DNA of 44,159 nt from a bacterium (GCA_027592325.1 JAQCKO010000009.1:1-44159); one strand, 5' to 3'. Counted from the stretch's first letter, positions 32,624 through 40,146 are shown. Program-made: numbers and translations. The notes: a model not told the origin generated them from the letters alone.

Positions 32624-34447
32624 TTATTCTCGGCTACGGCGTGTTTTTATATACCATTCATGAATTTGTGAAAATCGATCTGCTGGAGCTGTAATCAATT
32701 CCATTGTTATGCCTTGAATGCGTTTTGGCGCAACGTAAGCATATGCAGGTTGGTACAGAAAAAGAGCAGGGGCATCTTCAAGCACAAGTTCTTGAAGATT
32801 GCGGTACGCGGTCTCCCGGTCTTCATAAGAAATTGCTTCCTGGCCTGCAATAATTTCGCTGTCTGCATTGCGATTTCGAAACGCAGACAGATTGAGACCC
32901 GGTGCTTCTGTTTGAGATGAATGCCAAAATGCATACGGATCTGCGTCAATTCCGTACTGTTCTCCAGAAAGCAGAATATCATAATTACGATTTTGCAGGA
33001 TGTCGGCTTGAAGAGTTGTAAAATCAACTGAACGTATGGATACATCAACACCAACCTCAGCCCATTGGCGCTTTAGCTCGTCTGAAACGGCAAGAAGTTC
33101 TGGAGCATTTAGCGTTACAAGCTCGAGTGTAAGTGCGGCATCACCATTTGTACGCACCGCATTACCTTCTTGCAGATCCCAACCAGCTGCAACAAGATAC
33201 TCTGCAGCAATAGATCGATCATACGGGTAGCTTGGGCGAACTTCTTCAAGGTATCCGGGTGTTCCGAGCAGGATGAATGAATCGATTGGCTTTCCAAAGC
33301 CGTAGAGAATTTCATCGGTAATAGATGATGTGTCAATTGCACTCATGAGTGCTTCGCGAACGCGTTTTGTAGAAATTGCGCTGTCACGATCAAGATTGAA
33401 AAATGCGGCGGTATATTGCCGTTGATACGGCATGTACATGGTATTTCCTGCTTGATTTCGAAAAGCGACACGGTCTTCATTTGCAATGAAGCTAATGCTT
33501 TCAACATTATTATTACGGAGTGCGTCGGCTGCTGATGCACTGTCGCTGTAGAGTTTAAAATTGAGGCGTTGCAAATACGGACCACCCAAATGGTAATTCG
33601 CATACCGCTTCATGGTATATGTACGAATGGTGCCTCCACTGTCTTTTGTAAGACGTTCAAATCGATACGGTCCTGTTCCAATTGGTTTTGTGTTGAGTTC
33701 TGCAAGGTGCGCTTGAAGGGGATTAACAGACCCCCAAAGATGCGCGGGTAAAATTCCGATGGTAAGTTGTGAGATAAAGGGTGCAAATGCTTCCTCACGT
33801 GTAATTTCAATGGTTTTCTCATCTATTTGCACAAAAGAGACCCCATCAAAATTTGGCGCAAACGGGCTTCGATAGCCGGGTGCTTGAATCGCTTGATACA
33901 TAAAAATAACGTCGTTCACAGAAAATTGCTCGCCATCATGCCATTTTACGTCATCGCGGATGGTAAATGTGTACGTGAGACCATCTTCTGAGATAGTGTA
34001 ACTTTCTGCAAGATCAGGAATAACATTGCCTGTACCGTCATAGCGCATAAGCCCGTTATAAACGAGGCGAGACAGATCAACGTCAATATCATTCGCAAGT
34101 GCATAAAGTGGGTTGATTGTCTGTGGTTGACCAAGTAGACCTTCTGTCAGTTCGCCGCCGGGGGCGGGAACAAGCGTGCGGCCGCCGTTAACACCAAACC
34201 AAACGGCCAAAAAACCAAAAACGACAAGACCAAGCGCAGCAAAACTCGCCACCAGACGTTCTTTTTTTGACAGAATTTCTGGAAATGCGCGAAGCTGGGC
34301 AGCGCTTGGAAGGCCTTTATTACCCTTTACTTTGAGGACATGTTGCATTGTGAGATGCGATGATGCCTCTTTTGCAGCGCCGGGTTTTGTGTTTTTTGCC
34401 GATTCTGAATTTGTCAGGCGGCGTATCAACGTGCGGAAAAATGCCAT
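32624..34447 (-). CDS. Membrane-anchored peptide-binding protein (SBP family 5)
   Basis: The 607-residue product resembles DppA/OppA peptide-binding proteins: GGELTEGLLGQPQTINPLYA, GLMRYDGTGNVIPDLAESYTISEDGLTYTFTIRDDVKWHDGE and PIGTGPYRFERL are typical. Instead of a lipobox or cleavable signal it has a basic cytoplasmic N-terminus of about 60 residues and a helix at about 65-85 as an anchor. No permease or ATPase genes are adjacent. It may capture peptides for a transporter encoded elsewhere or have another surface function. Confidence 0.9.
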   Translation of the reverse strand: MAFFRTLIRRLTNSESAKNTKPGAAKEASSHLTMQHVLKVKGNKGLPSAAQLRAFPEILSKKERLVASFAALGLVVFGFLAVWFGVNGGRTLVPAPGGELTEGLLGQPQTINPLYALANDIDVDLSRLVYNGLMRYDGTGNVIPDLAESYTISEDGLTYTFTIRDDVKWHDGEQFSVNDVIFMYQAIQAPGYRSPFAPNFDGVSFVQIDEKTIEITREEAFAPFISQLTIGILPAHLWGSVNPLQAHLAELNTKPIGTGPYRFERLTKDSGGTIRTYTMKRYANYHLGGPYLQRLNFKLYSDSASAADALRNNNVESISFIANEDRVAFRNQAGNTMYMPYQRQYTAAFFNLDRDSAISTKRVREALMSAIDTSSITDEILYGFGKPIDSFILLGTPGYLEEVRPSYPYDRSIAAEYLVAAGWDLQEGNAVRTNGDAALTLELVTLNAPELLAVSDELKRQWAEVGVDVSIRSVDFTTLQADILQNRNYDILLSGEQYGIDADPYAFWHSSQTEAPGLNLSAFRNRNADSEIIAGQEAISYEDRETAYRNLQELVLEDAPALFLYQPAYAYVAPKRIQGITMELITAPADRFSQIHEWYIKTRRSRE

Positions 34448-34512
34448 GTTGAATGCTACTAATATGGTAGATCACCGTTTAGGTTTATTACCACAATTTC
34501 ACTCTTCCTAGT

Positions 34513-34725
34513 TTAAGAAAGGAGAATGTTTGCAAGGAGCGATGCAAAAAAGAGAATCGCAACGACAATAGTCGTTTGATGCAGCCGCTTTTCAATACCG
34601 CGCTTTGTTGTGAAGACATTACCGTCTCCTCCGAATCCTGCTCCAAGTCCTGCACCACGTGCCTGCATAAGAATGAGGCCGGTGAGGAAAATTGCAAGAA
34701 TAACAGAAATAATCGTGAAGATCAT
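34513..34725 (-). CDS. secG: Preprotein translocase subunit SecG
   Basis: The 70-residue protein has two membrane helices (about 2-20 and 51-69) joined by a glycine-rich loop AGLGAGFGGDGNVFTTKRG, diagnostic for SecG, the accessory subunit of SecYEG. The start is at MIFTIISV; upstream in-frame extensions are not homologous. The ATG is preceded by TGC-TACCCT at 9 bases. It is upstream of the peptide-binding protein and may be cotranscribed with it. Confidence 0.92.
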   Translation of the reverse strand: MIFTIISVILAIFLTGLILMQARGAGLGAGFGGDGNVFTTKRGIEKRLHQTTIVVAILFFASLLANILLS

Positions 34726-34734
34726 AATGATAAG

Positions 34735-34743
34735 AGGGTAGCA
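34735..34743 (-). promoter_or_regulatory. Possible extended -10 element (TGC-TACCCT)
   Basis: It lies 9 bases before the secG ATG at 34725 and is identical to the element upstream of the pseudouridine synthase gene at 5121. Confidence 0.4.
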
Positions 34744-34812
34744 TTGTGGGTGAGAAATGTAAAGGGGGGTTATGGTTGCTGGGTAGCGGTTGTAGGAAGG
34801 AGATTCATTGAC

Positions 34813-34821
34813 TGATATAAT
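34813..34821 (+). promoter_or_regulatory. Extended -10 promoter (TGA-TATAAT), leaderless
   Basis: It ends 6 bases before the ATG at 34828. There is no ribosome binding site and no clear -35 box, as expected for an extended -10 promoter. Confidence 0.6.
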
Positions 34822-34827
34822 AAGAGC

Positions 34828-36222
34828 ATGAGAAGTTTTTTTGTTGCAATGCTTGTTTTCGGTGCAGTATTCGGTACATTTTTTATTGCTCCGAGCGCGC
34901 ATGCAAATATCATTGAGCAATGTCAGTGTTGGTGCGCGTTTTCTGGTGGGGCAGATAAAGGTCCGGTATCCACAATCGACAAACCAGGCACATGCACTGA
35001 ACATTGTCGCGAAAAAGGTGGGCGATCCCTTGGTTGCTATATTGCTGGAGCGGCAAATACACCGAATAATAATACGCGATGTTGGGCGCAGGAAGAATGT
35101 ACAGAAAGTACGGCAACAATTAATGGGCGTGAGGTAAATGGGGAGTGGGGGTCAAAGCAGCCTGATGAATGTATTGCAGATGAGCGGTATTGTTATAATC
35201 CTGCGCTCCCAATTACGCTTGGCGTTCCCGTCGATGGGATTGGTGAGGTACGCGGGCTTTCAGAATACATTCAAATCATGTATGCATTCTTGATTCGCGT
35301 GGGTGCACTCATTGCGGTGGTGATGATGATGGCGGGAGGATTTATGTGGATGACATCGCAGGGTGGAGCAGCAATTGGAAAAGCAAAATCGATGATTGCA
35401 AAATCCGCAACGGGACTCGTGCTTCTTTTGAGTGCGGTTGCGATTGCAACACTCATTGATCCGCGCCTGAATAATTTTGAAGAATTGCGCGTTCCAAAGG
35501 TTCAGCAGGCGATTTTTCTCAGCGAAGATTCGAGTTGCGAGCAGATTGAAGAGCTTGCAGGTGATAACGTCCTTGAAGATTTGACCGGTCGAGACTGCGG
35601 AGATAGTGCCATTATTGGAGAAATCCCAGATGGCACTCAAATAAGCGGTGGACTTGAAAAAGGGAGTGAGTGTACATTCCGAAAATGTCCTGCCGGAGGG
35701 AGTTGCGTGCAGGATCGTTCAACGGGAGAGTTCGCTTGCGCAAGTTGTGAGGATATACATTCATCACAAGGTTCGCTGCTACCTCCTTCGTCGAGCACAT
35801 GTTCTCGCTTTAGTGGAGGAGACTTGTCTGGTCTCAAGCATGAATGTTTTTATACAACAAGCTCTGATGTCATAGAGGGGCTTGCTGGTGATGGTTTTGG
35901 TATTGGTGATTATGTTCGAGAGCAGGTTAATGGAGGGACATGTGTTGCAGGTGTACTGAATTGTTCAACTGTCACCAGATGTGCTGACTATGAATCTGCT
36001 GCTGGTTTCCATGCGGGGCCACGACCAGAGGATGCTGGTGAACGGGCTTACAGGGGACTGCAAGAGCTTGTGGAAGGATTCATCGATTTAGTGCAATTTA
36101 ACTTTGTCACGGATGGTCTTCCTGAACAGTGGACGCCAAAAGCACTGTGTCTTGAAGATTACTGTAATGTTGGTGGTTGCAGTTATACACAATCTTCAGC
36201 TGGCATTCCAAACTGCTACTAA
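34828..36222 (+). CDS. Cys-rich secreted protein with VirB2/TrbC-like two-helix segment
   Basis: The 464-residue product has a signal peptide (cleavage near APSAHA, about residue 26), a Cys-rich domain, then two membrane helices at about 155-175 and 190-208 (LIRVGALIAVVMMMAGGFMWMTSQGG and KSATGLVLLLSAVAIATLI). This resembles the TrbC/VirB2 pilin-like proteins seen in many candidate phyla. A long Cys-rich tail follows (FRKCPAGGSCVQ, CASCED, CFYTTSS, and a final CNVGGCSYTQSSAGIPNCY), probably disulfide-linked. Role in a pilus or type IV-secretion-like system is inferred. No other components are nearby. Confidence 0.8.
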   Translation: MRSFFVAMLVFGAVFGTFFIAPSAHANIIEQCQCWCAFSGGADKGPVSTIDKPGTCTEHCREKGGRSLGCYIAGAANTPNNNTRCWAQEECTESTATINGREVNGEWGSKQPDECIADERYCYNPALPITLGVPVDGIGEVRGLSEYIQIMYAFLIRVGALIAVVMMMAGGFMWMTSQGGAAIGKAKSMIAKSATGLVLLLSAVAIATLIDPRLNNFEELRVPKVQQAIFLSEDSSCEQIEELAGDNVLEDLTGRDCGDSAIIGEIPDGTQISGGLEKGSECTFRKCPAGGSCVQDRSTGEFACASCEDIHSSQGSLLPPSSSTCSRFSGGDLSGLKHECFYTTSSDVIEGLAGDGFGIGDYVREQVNGGTCVAGVLNCSTVTRCADYESAAGFHAGPRPEDAGERAYRGLQELVEGFIDLVQFNFVTDGLPEQWTPKALCLEDYCNVGGCSYTQSSAGIPNCY

Positions 36223-36230
36223 CCATTCTA

Positions 36231-36271
36231 AGAAATAGAAAAATAGGCCCTTGGCCTATTTTTCTATTTCT
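36231..36271. terminator. Perfect 19-bp bidirectional terminator
   Basis: AGAAATAGAAAAATAGGCC (36231-36249) pairs with its exact complement (36253-36271) around a three-base loop. It separates the convergent pilin-like and rplS genes. Its right arm contains the last codons and the stop of rplS. Confidence 0.9.
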
Positions 36272-36704
36272 TCTCTTTCATTTTTCGTTTGAATGTTCCG
36301 CGGAGGAATCCGAGCTTTGCGCGGCGCACTTTGTGCTGCTTCACAATCTCTACTTTGGTCACATTTGGTGACGCAAGTGGATAGATCTTCTCTACCATGA
36401 ATCCATTGCTATTCTTTCGAACGGTCATGGTGCGAGAGATTCCCGGGCTTTTTATCCCAATGATCATTCCTTCGAAGATCTGAATTCGGGACTTTTCTTC
36501 TCCTTTATTGTTCACGTCAACAATACGTTCGTGAACACGGACAATCATTCCAGGGCGCAGGTCGCGGTGTGGAAGGGGCTTTTCCTCTGATTCCTTTGTC
36601 TCACTCACAACCTCGGTTGTTTCCTCGTTCTTTGGCGCGTCTTCCTGCGTTACTTCTTCCGCAGTACTTTGAGCCTCAGCATCGGTCTTTTTTTCTTCAC
36701 TCAT
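36264..36704 (-). CDS. rplS: 50S ribosomal protein L19 with acidic N-terminal extension
   Basis: The 146-residue protein is the large-subunit protein L19, at the 30S-50S interface. The L19 core is LRPGMIVRVHERIVDV, IQIFEGMIIGIKSPGISRTMTVRKNSNGFMVEKIYPL and VRRAKLGFLRG. An acidic low-complexity tail of about 45 residues precedes it, as in other members of candidate phyla. The start is uncertain: MSEEKK (36704) is preferred because AATAAT lies 7 bases before it; 36713 and 36749 are alternatives. Confidence 0.9.
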   Translation of the reverse strand: MSEEKKTDAEAQSTAEEVTQEDAPKNEETTEVVSETKESEEKPLPHRDLRPGMIVRVHERIVDVNNKGEEKSRIQIFEGMIIGIKSPGISRTMTVRKNSNGFMVEKIYPLASPNVTKVEIVKQHKVRRAKLGFLRGTFKRKMKEKK

Positions 36705-36807
36705 AGTGCTCATTATTGCCGCAAGAGAGGACTGCAAGGCTGCATTCATGCAGGGGCGGTGAATAATGGCAGAATATTAGTAAAACCAAGCGTTTTTGTC
36801 AAGGGAG

Positions 36808-36926
36808 AAACACTCCAGAATCGCGAACTCCTTTGTTAGAAGCCGCGGTGCAGGGCACTGTACGAGTTCGTACGGCTTTTTCCGCTCCTTGCTTCAGCCT
36901 CGGATTTCATTGATTCTGGAGTGTTT
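36808..36926. repeat. Structured intergenic element, copy D (divergent)
   Basis: The 119-base segment has perfect 15-base arms, AAACACTCCAGAATC (36808-36822) and GATTCTGGAGTGTTT (36912-36926). Inside, GTACG-AGTT-CGTAC (36860-36873) occupies the place of the GTAC hairpin of copy A, and AGCCG (36841) pairs with CGGCT (36873) before a T-run. The family core GGAAGTAC is not conserved, so membership is tentative. It is in a 448-base gap between rplS and cmk, along with copy E and a short repeat. Confidence 0.5.
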
Positions 36927-36944
36927 TTGGTTTTCGAATCTGAG

Positions 36945-36997
36945 CCTTATTCGGCTCATTTCGTTGCTCGCGGGCGCACCTGAATCTACGATAATCT
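36945..36997. repeat. Truncated structured element, copy E
   Basis: GCACCTGAATCTACGATAAT near 36974 matches the 3' part of copy C (GCACCTGCATCTACGGTAAT) and leads into TCTGAGGC. The left half and core are lost. GAATCTGAGCC at the start pairs partly with the end. Confidence 0.5.
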
Positions 36998-37072
36998 GAG
37001 GCCTTTTTGTACGTATTGAGGCTCTATCCGCTTGCCGTGTTTGTCAGACAACCTGGTTCTGAGTCTATCATC

Positions 37073-37147
37073 GTCATCCCTGCGAAGGCAGGGACCCATC
37101 GAATCGCGTTCAATAAGCGATAGATTCCGGCTCGGGGTCGGAATGAC
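37073..37147. repeat. Palindromic repeat (CCCTGC-GAAG-GCAGGG), long copy
   Basis: It begins with TCATCCCTGCGAAGGCAGGG, as at 4341, and ends GGGGTCGGAATGACA, with an inner ATCG...CGAT hairpin. It ends 5 bases from the cmk stop. Confidence 0.6.
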
Positions 37148-37152
37148 AAATG

Positions 37153-37755
37153 CTAACCGCTCACTTCTAGCCACTCTGCGATCGCAATCACTGTGTCCCG
37201 ATAGACCTCGTCAATGGTGCGTTCACTTGTATCTATCACAATATCGTAATTGTCGTGATTATAAACGTCGATATTGTAATAACGCTGATAACGATCGATT
37301 TCACTTTGTTTCCGTTTCTGATTCGCTTCTTTTACAGCTTCGAGGGATGCATATGTATCGCGGGCGCTGTTATATTCATCGCCCCAAACACGTTCTGCTC
37401 CAACTTCTTCACGTACGCTGAGATAAACGCGGGCATCTGGATTCTCAATAAAATACCAGCTTGTGCGTCCTTCAAAAATACCGCGCGGTGTTTGCCTACC
37501 AACTTCGGTTTGCATGGCATCCATTTCGCGGTCAATCGTTTCATCGGTTTGAAGCATGGCATTAAATGCATCGAGGGTTATGCCGCGTTTTTTCGCTTCC
37601 TCGCGCATAAGACCACCTATGTAAATACGAGGAATGGTAAGCGCTTCGGCAAGATGTTTTCCGAACGTCGATTTTCCAGATCCAATATCGCCGCTTAGAG
37701 TAATGCGAAGTGGAGAGGGAGATGTAAGTCGGTGTAGAGCATCATCGAAGGTCAT
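37153..37755 (-). CDS. cmk: Cytidylate kinase-like protein
   Basis: The 200-residue P-loop kinase should phosphorylate CMP or dCMP with ATP. The Walker A motif GDIGSGKST is at 22-30, followed by IPRIYIGGLMREEAKKRG (similar to the archaeal-type cytidylate kinases) and the ARDTYASLEAV lid-like region. The DRYQRYYNIDVYNHDNYDIVIDTS segment is typical of the C-terminal half. The ATG overlaps the stop of the upstream pseudouridine synthase gene by ATGA. A related nucleoside monophosphate kinase is possible. Confidence 0.82.
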   Translation of the reverse strand: MTFDDALHRLTSPSPLRITLSGDIGSGKSTFGKHLAEALTIPRIYIGGLMREEAKKRGITLDAFNAMLQTDETIDREMDAMQTEVGRQTPRGIFEGRTSWYFIENPDARVYLSVREEVGAERVWGDEYNSARDTYASLEAVKEANQKRKQSEIDRYQRYYNIDVYNHDNYDIVIDTSERTIDEVYRDTVIAIAEWLEVSG

Positions 37756-38654
37756 ACAAGCGAGTCAAGTAGCGTTTGTAATTCGTCAGGAAGCGGAGTG
37801 GTAAAGGTTTCTTGTTCACCATTTGGAAGTTCAATGGTAAGTGAATAGGCATGCAAGAAAAGCCGCCCAATGTCGCGCTCTTTAGTGTTACGCTGCTTGT
37901 AGAGTTTGTCACCGACAACGGGATGGTCACTCGCAAACATATGCGCGCGAATTTGATGGGTACGTCCTGTTTCAATGTGAACATCGAGTTCATCATAATT
38001 CTCAAAATGATTAAGAACAGTGTAATGCGTAATGGCATCGCGTCCTCCTTGCGACAGCGGTTTTGCAGCCATACGACCCGAGTTTTTTGCGCGACTGATT
38101 GGAAAATTAATCGTTCCAGATTCTTCAGAAAAATTGCCATGCACAAGCACGCGATAGTGTTTTTTGGCGGTGCGATTTTTAAATTGTGCTTTTAAATACG
38201 TAAATGCTTCTTGCGTTTTTGCAATAATCATGACCCCACTTGCTAGCTTATCGAGCCGATGCACAATTCCTGGTCGAATAGGATCGTCCCCAACATCTTT
38301 AATGTCTGGATAGTGTTCGAGGAGGCTATCAACCAGAGTCATTTCTTTCGTACTATCAGCTGGATGCACAATCACACCAGCTTGCTTGTCGATGACAATC
38401 ACATCGTCATTTTCAAAAAGGATATGTAGCTTTGGCAGATCGCCACTTCGCTCGACATCGTAAAAAACGGTTTCGTCATACGAAATCACATCGCCAGCCG
38501 TTACAAGTGTCTTCACAAGGGTGGCCTTATTATTCATCTGAATAGAACCATTTTTAATGGCATGTTGTATTTTTGCGCGGCTAAAGGGGAGGATTTCGCT
38601 GAGTATTTTATCGAGCCTACCACTTTGACCTTCGTTGAGGGTGATATGTTGCAT
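37752..38654 (-). CDS. rluD: RluA/RluD-family pseudouridine synthase
   Basis: The 300-residue enzyme makes pseudouridine in 23S rRNA. The N-terminal S4 domain (LDKILSEILPFSRAKIQHAI) is followed by the catalytic HRLDKLASG with D135. TGRTHQIRAHM and VVGDKLY complete the RluA/RluD signature. The exact position is a guess; RluD (1911/1915/1917) is the usual assignment. A TAGACT box lies 6 bases before the ATG. It is cotranscribed with cmk. Confidence 0.92.
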   Translation of the reverse strand: MQHITLNEGQSGRLDKILSEILPFSRAKIQHAIKNGSIQMNNKATLVKTLVTAGDVISYDETVFYDVERSGDLPKLHILFENDDVIVIDKQAGVIVHPADSTKEMTLVDSLLEHYPDIKDVGDDPIRPGIVHRLDKLASGVMIIAKTQEAFTYLKAQFKNRTAKKHYRVLVHGNFSEESGTINFPISRAKNSGRMAAKPLSQGGRDAITHYTVLNHFENYDELDVHIETGRTHQIRAHMFASDHPVVGDKLYKQRNTKERDIGRLFLHAYSLTIELPNGEQETFTTPLPDELQTLLDSLV

Positions 38655-39091
38655 AGGGCGAGTCTATGCTAAAGTGGCCGTGAGGGCAATGTTGTTGGGC
38701 TATTTATTGATATTATTCTTAGAATACGCTAGGATTGTGCATCGGCTCTTTTTGTAGCGAGAAGCCAGTAACAAGTAGGTAGTATCTGAATAGATCCTTC
38801 ACTACGTTCGCTCAGGATGACAATCACAATCAATGCCAGAATTTTCCAGTTCGTGACCAGTTTTGGCGCAAGGGTGTCAGCGATGTTTGAGCTAGGATTT
38901 TTGCTTCTGTACAAGGAAGATTTCGAGCAACGAGGAGCCCCGTACAATCACAATCAACCTACCTACATGTACACATGTTCTAGATTGGTACAGATGCAGA
39001 TGCGTGGCAAGGAGCGGAGTAAGCCGTATACAGATTTACGGTGTTGAGCACCGCAGCCACAATCCTGCAGATGTGCCGATATAGGACATGT
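38655..39091. other. 437-base gap with short repeats, no convincing gene
   Basis: The gap contains GATCCTTCACTACGTTCGCT (38793-38812), part of an ATCCT...AGGAT hairpin also seen in modified form in rnpB. ACAATCACAATCAA occurs twice (38820-38833 and 38944-38957) as a direct repeat. A TATAGG box at 39080 may be the -10 of the tRNA-Ile. Open frames on both strands look spurious; the minus one translates the hairpin repeat (LSERSEGS). Confidence 0.6.
38661..38666 (-). promoter_or_regulatory. Possible -10 element (TAGACT)
   Basis: It ends 6 bases before the rluD ATG at 38654 with no ribosome binding site in between, like other promoters in this window. Confidence 0.4.
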
Positions 39092-39168
39092 GGGTCTGTA
39101 GCTCAGTTGGTCAGAGCGCGGAGCTTATACCTCCGTGGTCGATGGTTCGAGTCCATCCAGACCCACCA
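39092..39168 (+). tRNA. tRNA-Ile(UAU), CCA encoded
   Basis: The cloverleaf folds cleanly: acceptor GGGTCTG/CAGACCC, D stem GCTC/GAGC, anticodon stem CGGAG/CTCCG with loop CTTATAC, T stem GATGG/CCATC with TTCGAGT, then ACCA. The anticodon is TAT, which reads AUA. Most bacteria use a CAU anticodon with lysidine for this codon, so this is unusual. Confidence 0.93.
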
Positions 39169-39236
39169 TTCGAGTCGACTTGTTTCAAGTCTCGCCTATG
39201 GTTTTCGACCGGCGGGCAAACGACGCGACTCGAATG
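39167..39236 (+). other. Nested hairpin element directly after tRNA-Ile
   Basis: CATTCGAGTCG (39167-39177) pairs perfectly with CGACTCGAATG (39226-39236). Inside, ACTTG-ttt-CAAGT forms a second hairpin. The outer arm uses the last two bases (CA) of the tRNA CCA end. No T-run follows. It may block readthrough or guide 3' processing. Confidence 0.5.
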
Positions 39237-39307
39237 TCCCAAGCGATTGAATCCCTGTTCATTGGGTAGGGGAGTCGAGGGACAACATGAAATGATAATA
39301 TATATCC

Positions 39308-39475
39308 ATGCTCTACTTCAGTGCATTTCTGGTCGTCCTCGGCATCATATTTATTGTCATGGGCATACGGCAAGGCTATAAGCCAAATATTCAGCTTGGA
39401 GGAATCTTTCTCGGGCTTGGCTCGGTGGTGGCTTTTATTGGATACTTACTTTTACGTGTAATTAATTCCGTATGA
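39308..39475 (+). CDS. Small two-helix membrane protein
   Basis: The 55-residue product begins MLYFSAFLVVLGIIFIVMGI, followed by RQGYKPNIQLGG and a second helix IFLGLGSVVAFIGYLLLRVI. Family unknown. Its stop overlaps the next start as ATGA, so they are translationally coupled, which supports it being real. GATAAT lies 8 bases before the ATG. Confidence 0.7.
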   Translation: MLYFSAFLVVLGIIFIVMGIRQGYKPNIQLGGIFLGLGSVVAFIGYLLLRVINSV

Positions 39476-39900
39476 TTACACAGTTTTTTGGTTATACATT
39501 ACTGATCACCGGATTTTGGTTTGTTTTATACTGGATTTTCGGTGGAGTCTTTTTTTATGCCATCGCGCTTCTTCGCGTGGAAAAGCTCCGCAAGGCGCAA
39601 TTTAGTTGTTTGTTCACCTTTGCATCCCTTCTTGCCGGATTCGGCGCAGCGCGTATGGGACTTATTTTGGGACAGAATACTATTCGTGCATGTCTTGAGC
39701 CAGGCCAAGATGTGTTTGGACGCCTTGCAAGCATTATTGTCTGTGGAATTTTAGAGCTTGTTGCGGCCGGCCTTCTTTGGTTCATTGTTCTCATCGTTAT
39801 CGGCTTCGTCATTTTCCTTCTCTCGCGCTCAGAAAATCAATCATGGATTGATACGAATAAGCCGCTTGAGGATGAGATGGATGAATTGCTTGAGCTTTAA
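39472..39900 (+). CDS. Membrane protein with three helices
   Basis: The 142-residue product has hydrophobic segments at about residues 5-35, 45-66 and 84-118 and an acidic tail (NKPLEDEMDELLEL). I do not recognise a family. The start overlaps the small upstream membrane gene by ATGA. Copy C of the structured repeat starts at the base after its stop. The two may form a complex. Confidence 0.75.
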   Translation: MITQFFGYTLLITGFWFVLYWIFGGVFFYAIALLRVEKLRKAQFSCLFTFASLLAGFGAARMGLILGQNTIRACLEPGQDVFGRLASIIVCGILELVAAGLLWFIVLIVIGFVIFLLSRSENQSWIDTNKPLEDEMDELLEL

Positions 39901-40019
39901 AATCGCTCAAATCACTGCATTTGCAGGCTTAAATCTCCGGTCCTTGTTCACCGCACCAGGAAGTACACCTCACTTCATGCCTCGATTGTGCACCTGCATC
40001 TACGGTAATTTGAGCGATT
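39901..40019. repeat. Structured intergenic element, copy C
   Basis: The 119-base element has perfect 12-base outer arms AATCGCTCAAAT (39901-39912) and ATTTGAGCGATT (40008-40019). An inner stem pairs GCAGG (near 39923) with CCTGC (near 39993). The core GGAAGTACACCTCACTTC (39959-39976) matches copies A and B. It lies between a membrane-protein stop and the tRNA-Val promoter. Confidence 0.7.
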
Positions 40020-40029
40020 CCGTCTCAAC

Positions 40030-40058
40030 TTGAATAGTTATAGTTTTTCCTGTACAAA
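40030..40058 (+). promoter_or_regulatory. tRNA-Val promoter
   Basis: TTGAAT (40030-40035) and TACAAA (40053-40058) are separated by 17 bases. The start would be near 40065, five bases before the mature tRNA. Confidence 0.7.
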
Positions 40059-40069
40059 TCTTCTCAAAT

Positions 40070-40146
40070 GGACGTATAGCTCAGCTGGTTAGAGCGTTGC
40101 ATTGACATTGCAGAGGTCAGAGGTTCGAGTCCTCTTACGTCCACCA
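40070..40146 (+). tRNA. tRNA-Val(GAC), CCA encoded
   Basis: The cloverleaf is complete: acceptor GGACGTA/TACGTCC, D stem GCTC/GAGC, anticodon stem TTGCA/TGCAG with loop TTGACAT, T stem AGAGG/CCTCT with TTCGAGT, then ACCA. The anticodon GAC reads GUC and GUU. A palindromic terminator begins at the CCA. Confidence 0.94.

Noticed and set aside
36231-36271. Transposon terminal repeats
   Set aside because: The perfect 19-base inverted repeat has a three-base loop and lies between convergent genes, so it is a bidirectional terminator.
38729-38947. Minus-strand frame of 72 codons
   Set aside because: It translates a hairpin repeat (LSERSEGS) and lacks a promoter or ribosome binding site.
38817-39047. 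Plus-strand frame of 76 codons in the rluD to tRNA gap
   Set aside because: It starts in a repeat, has no start signals, and contains the direct repeats; no family resemblance.
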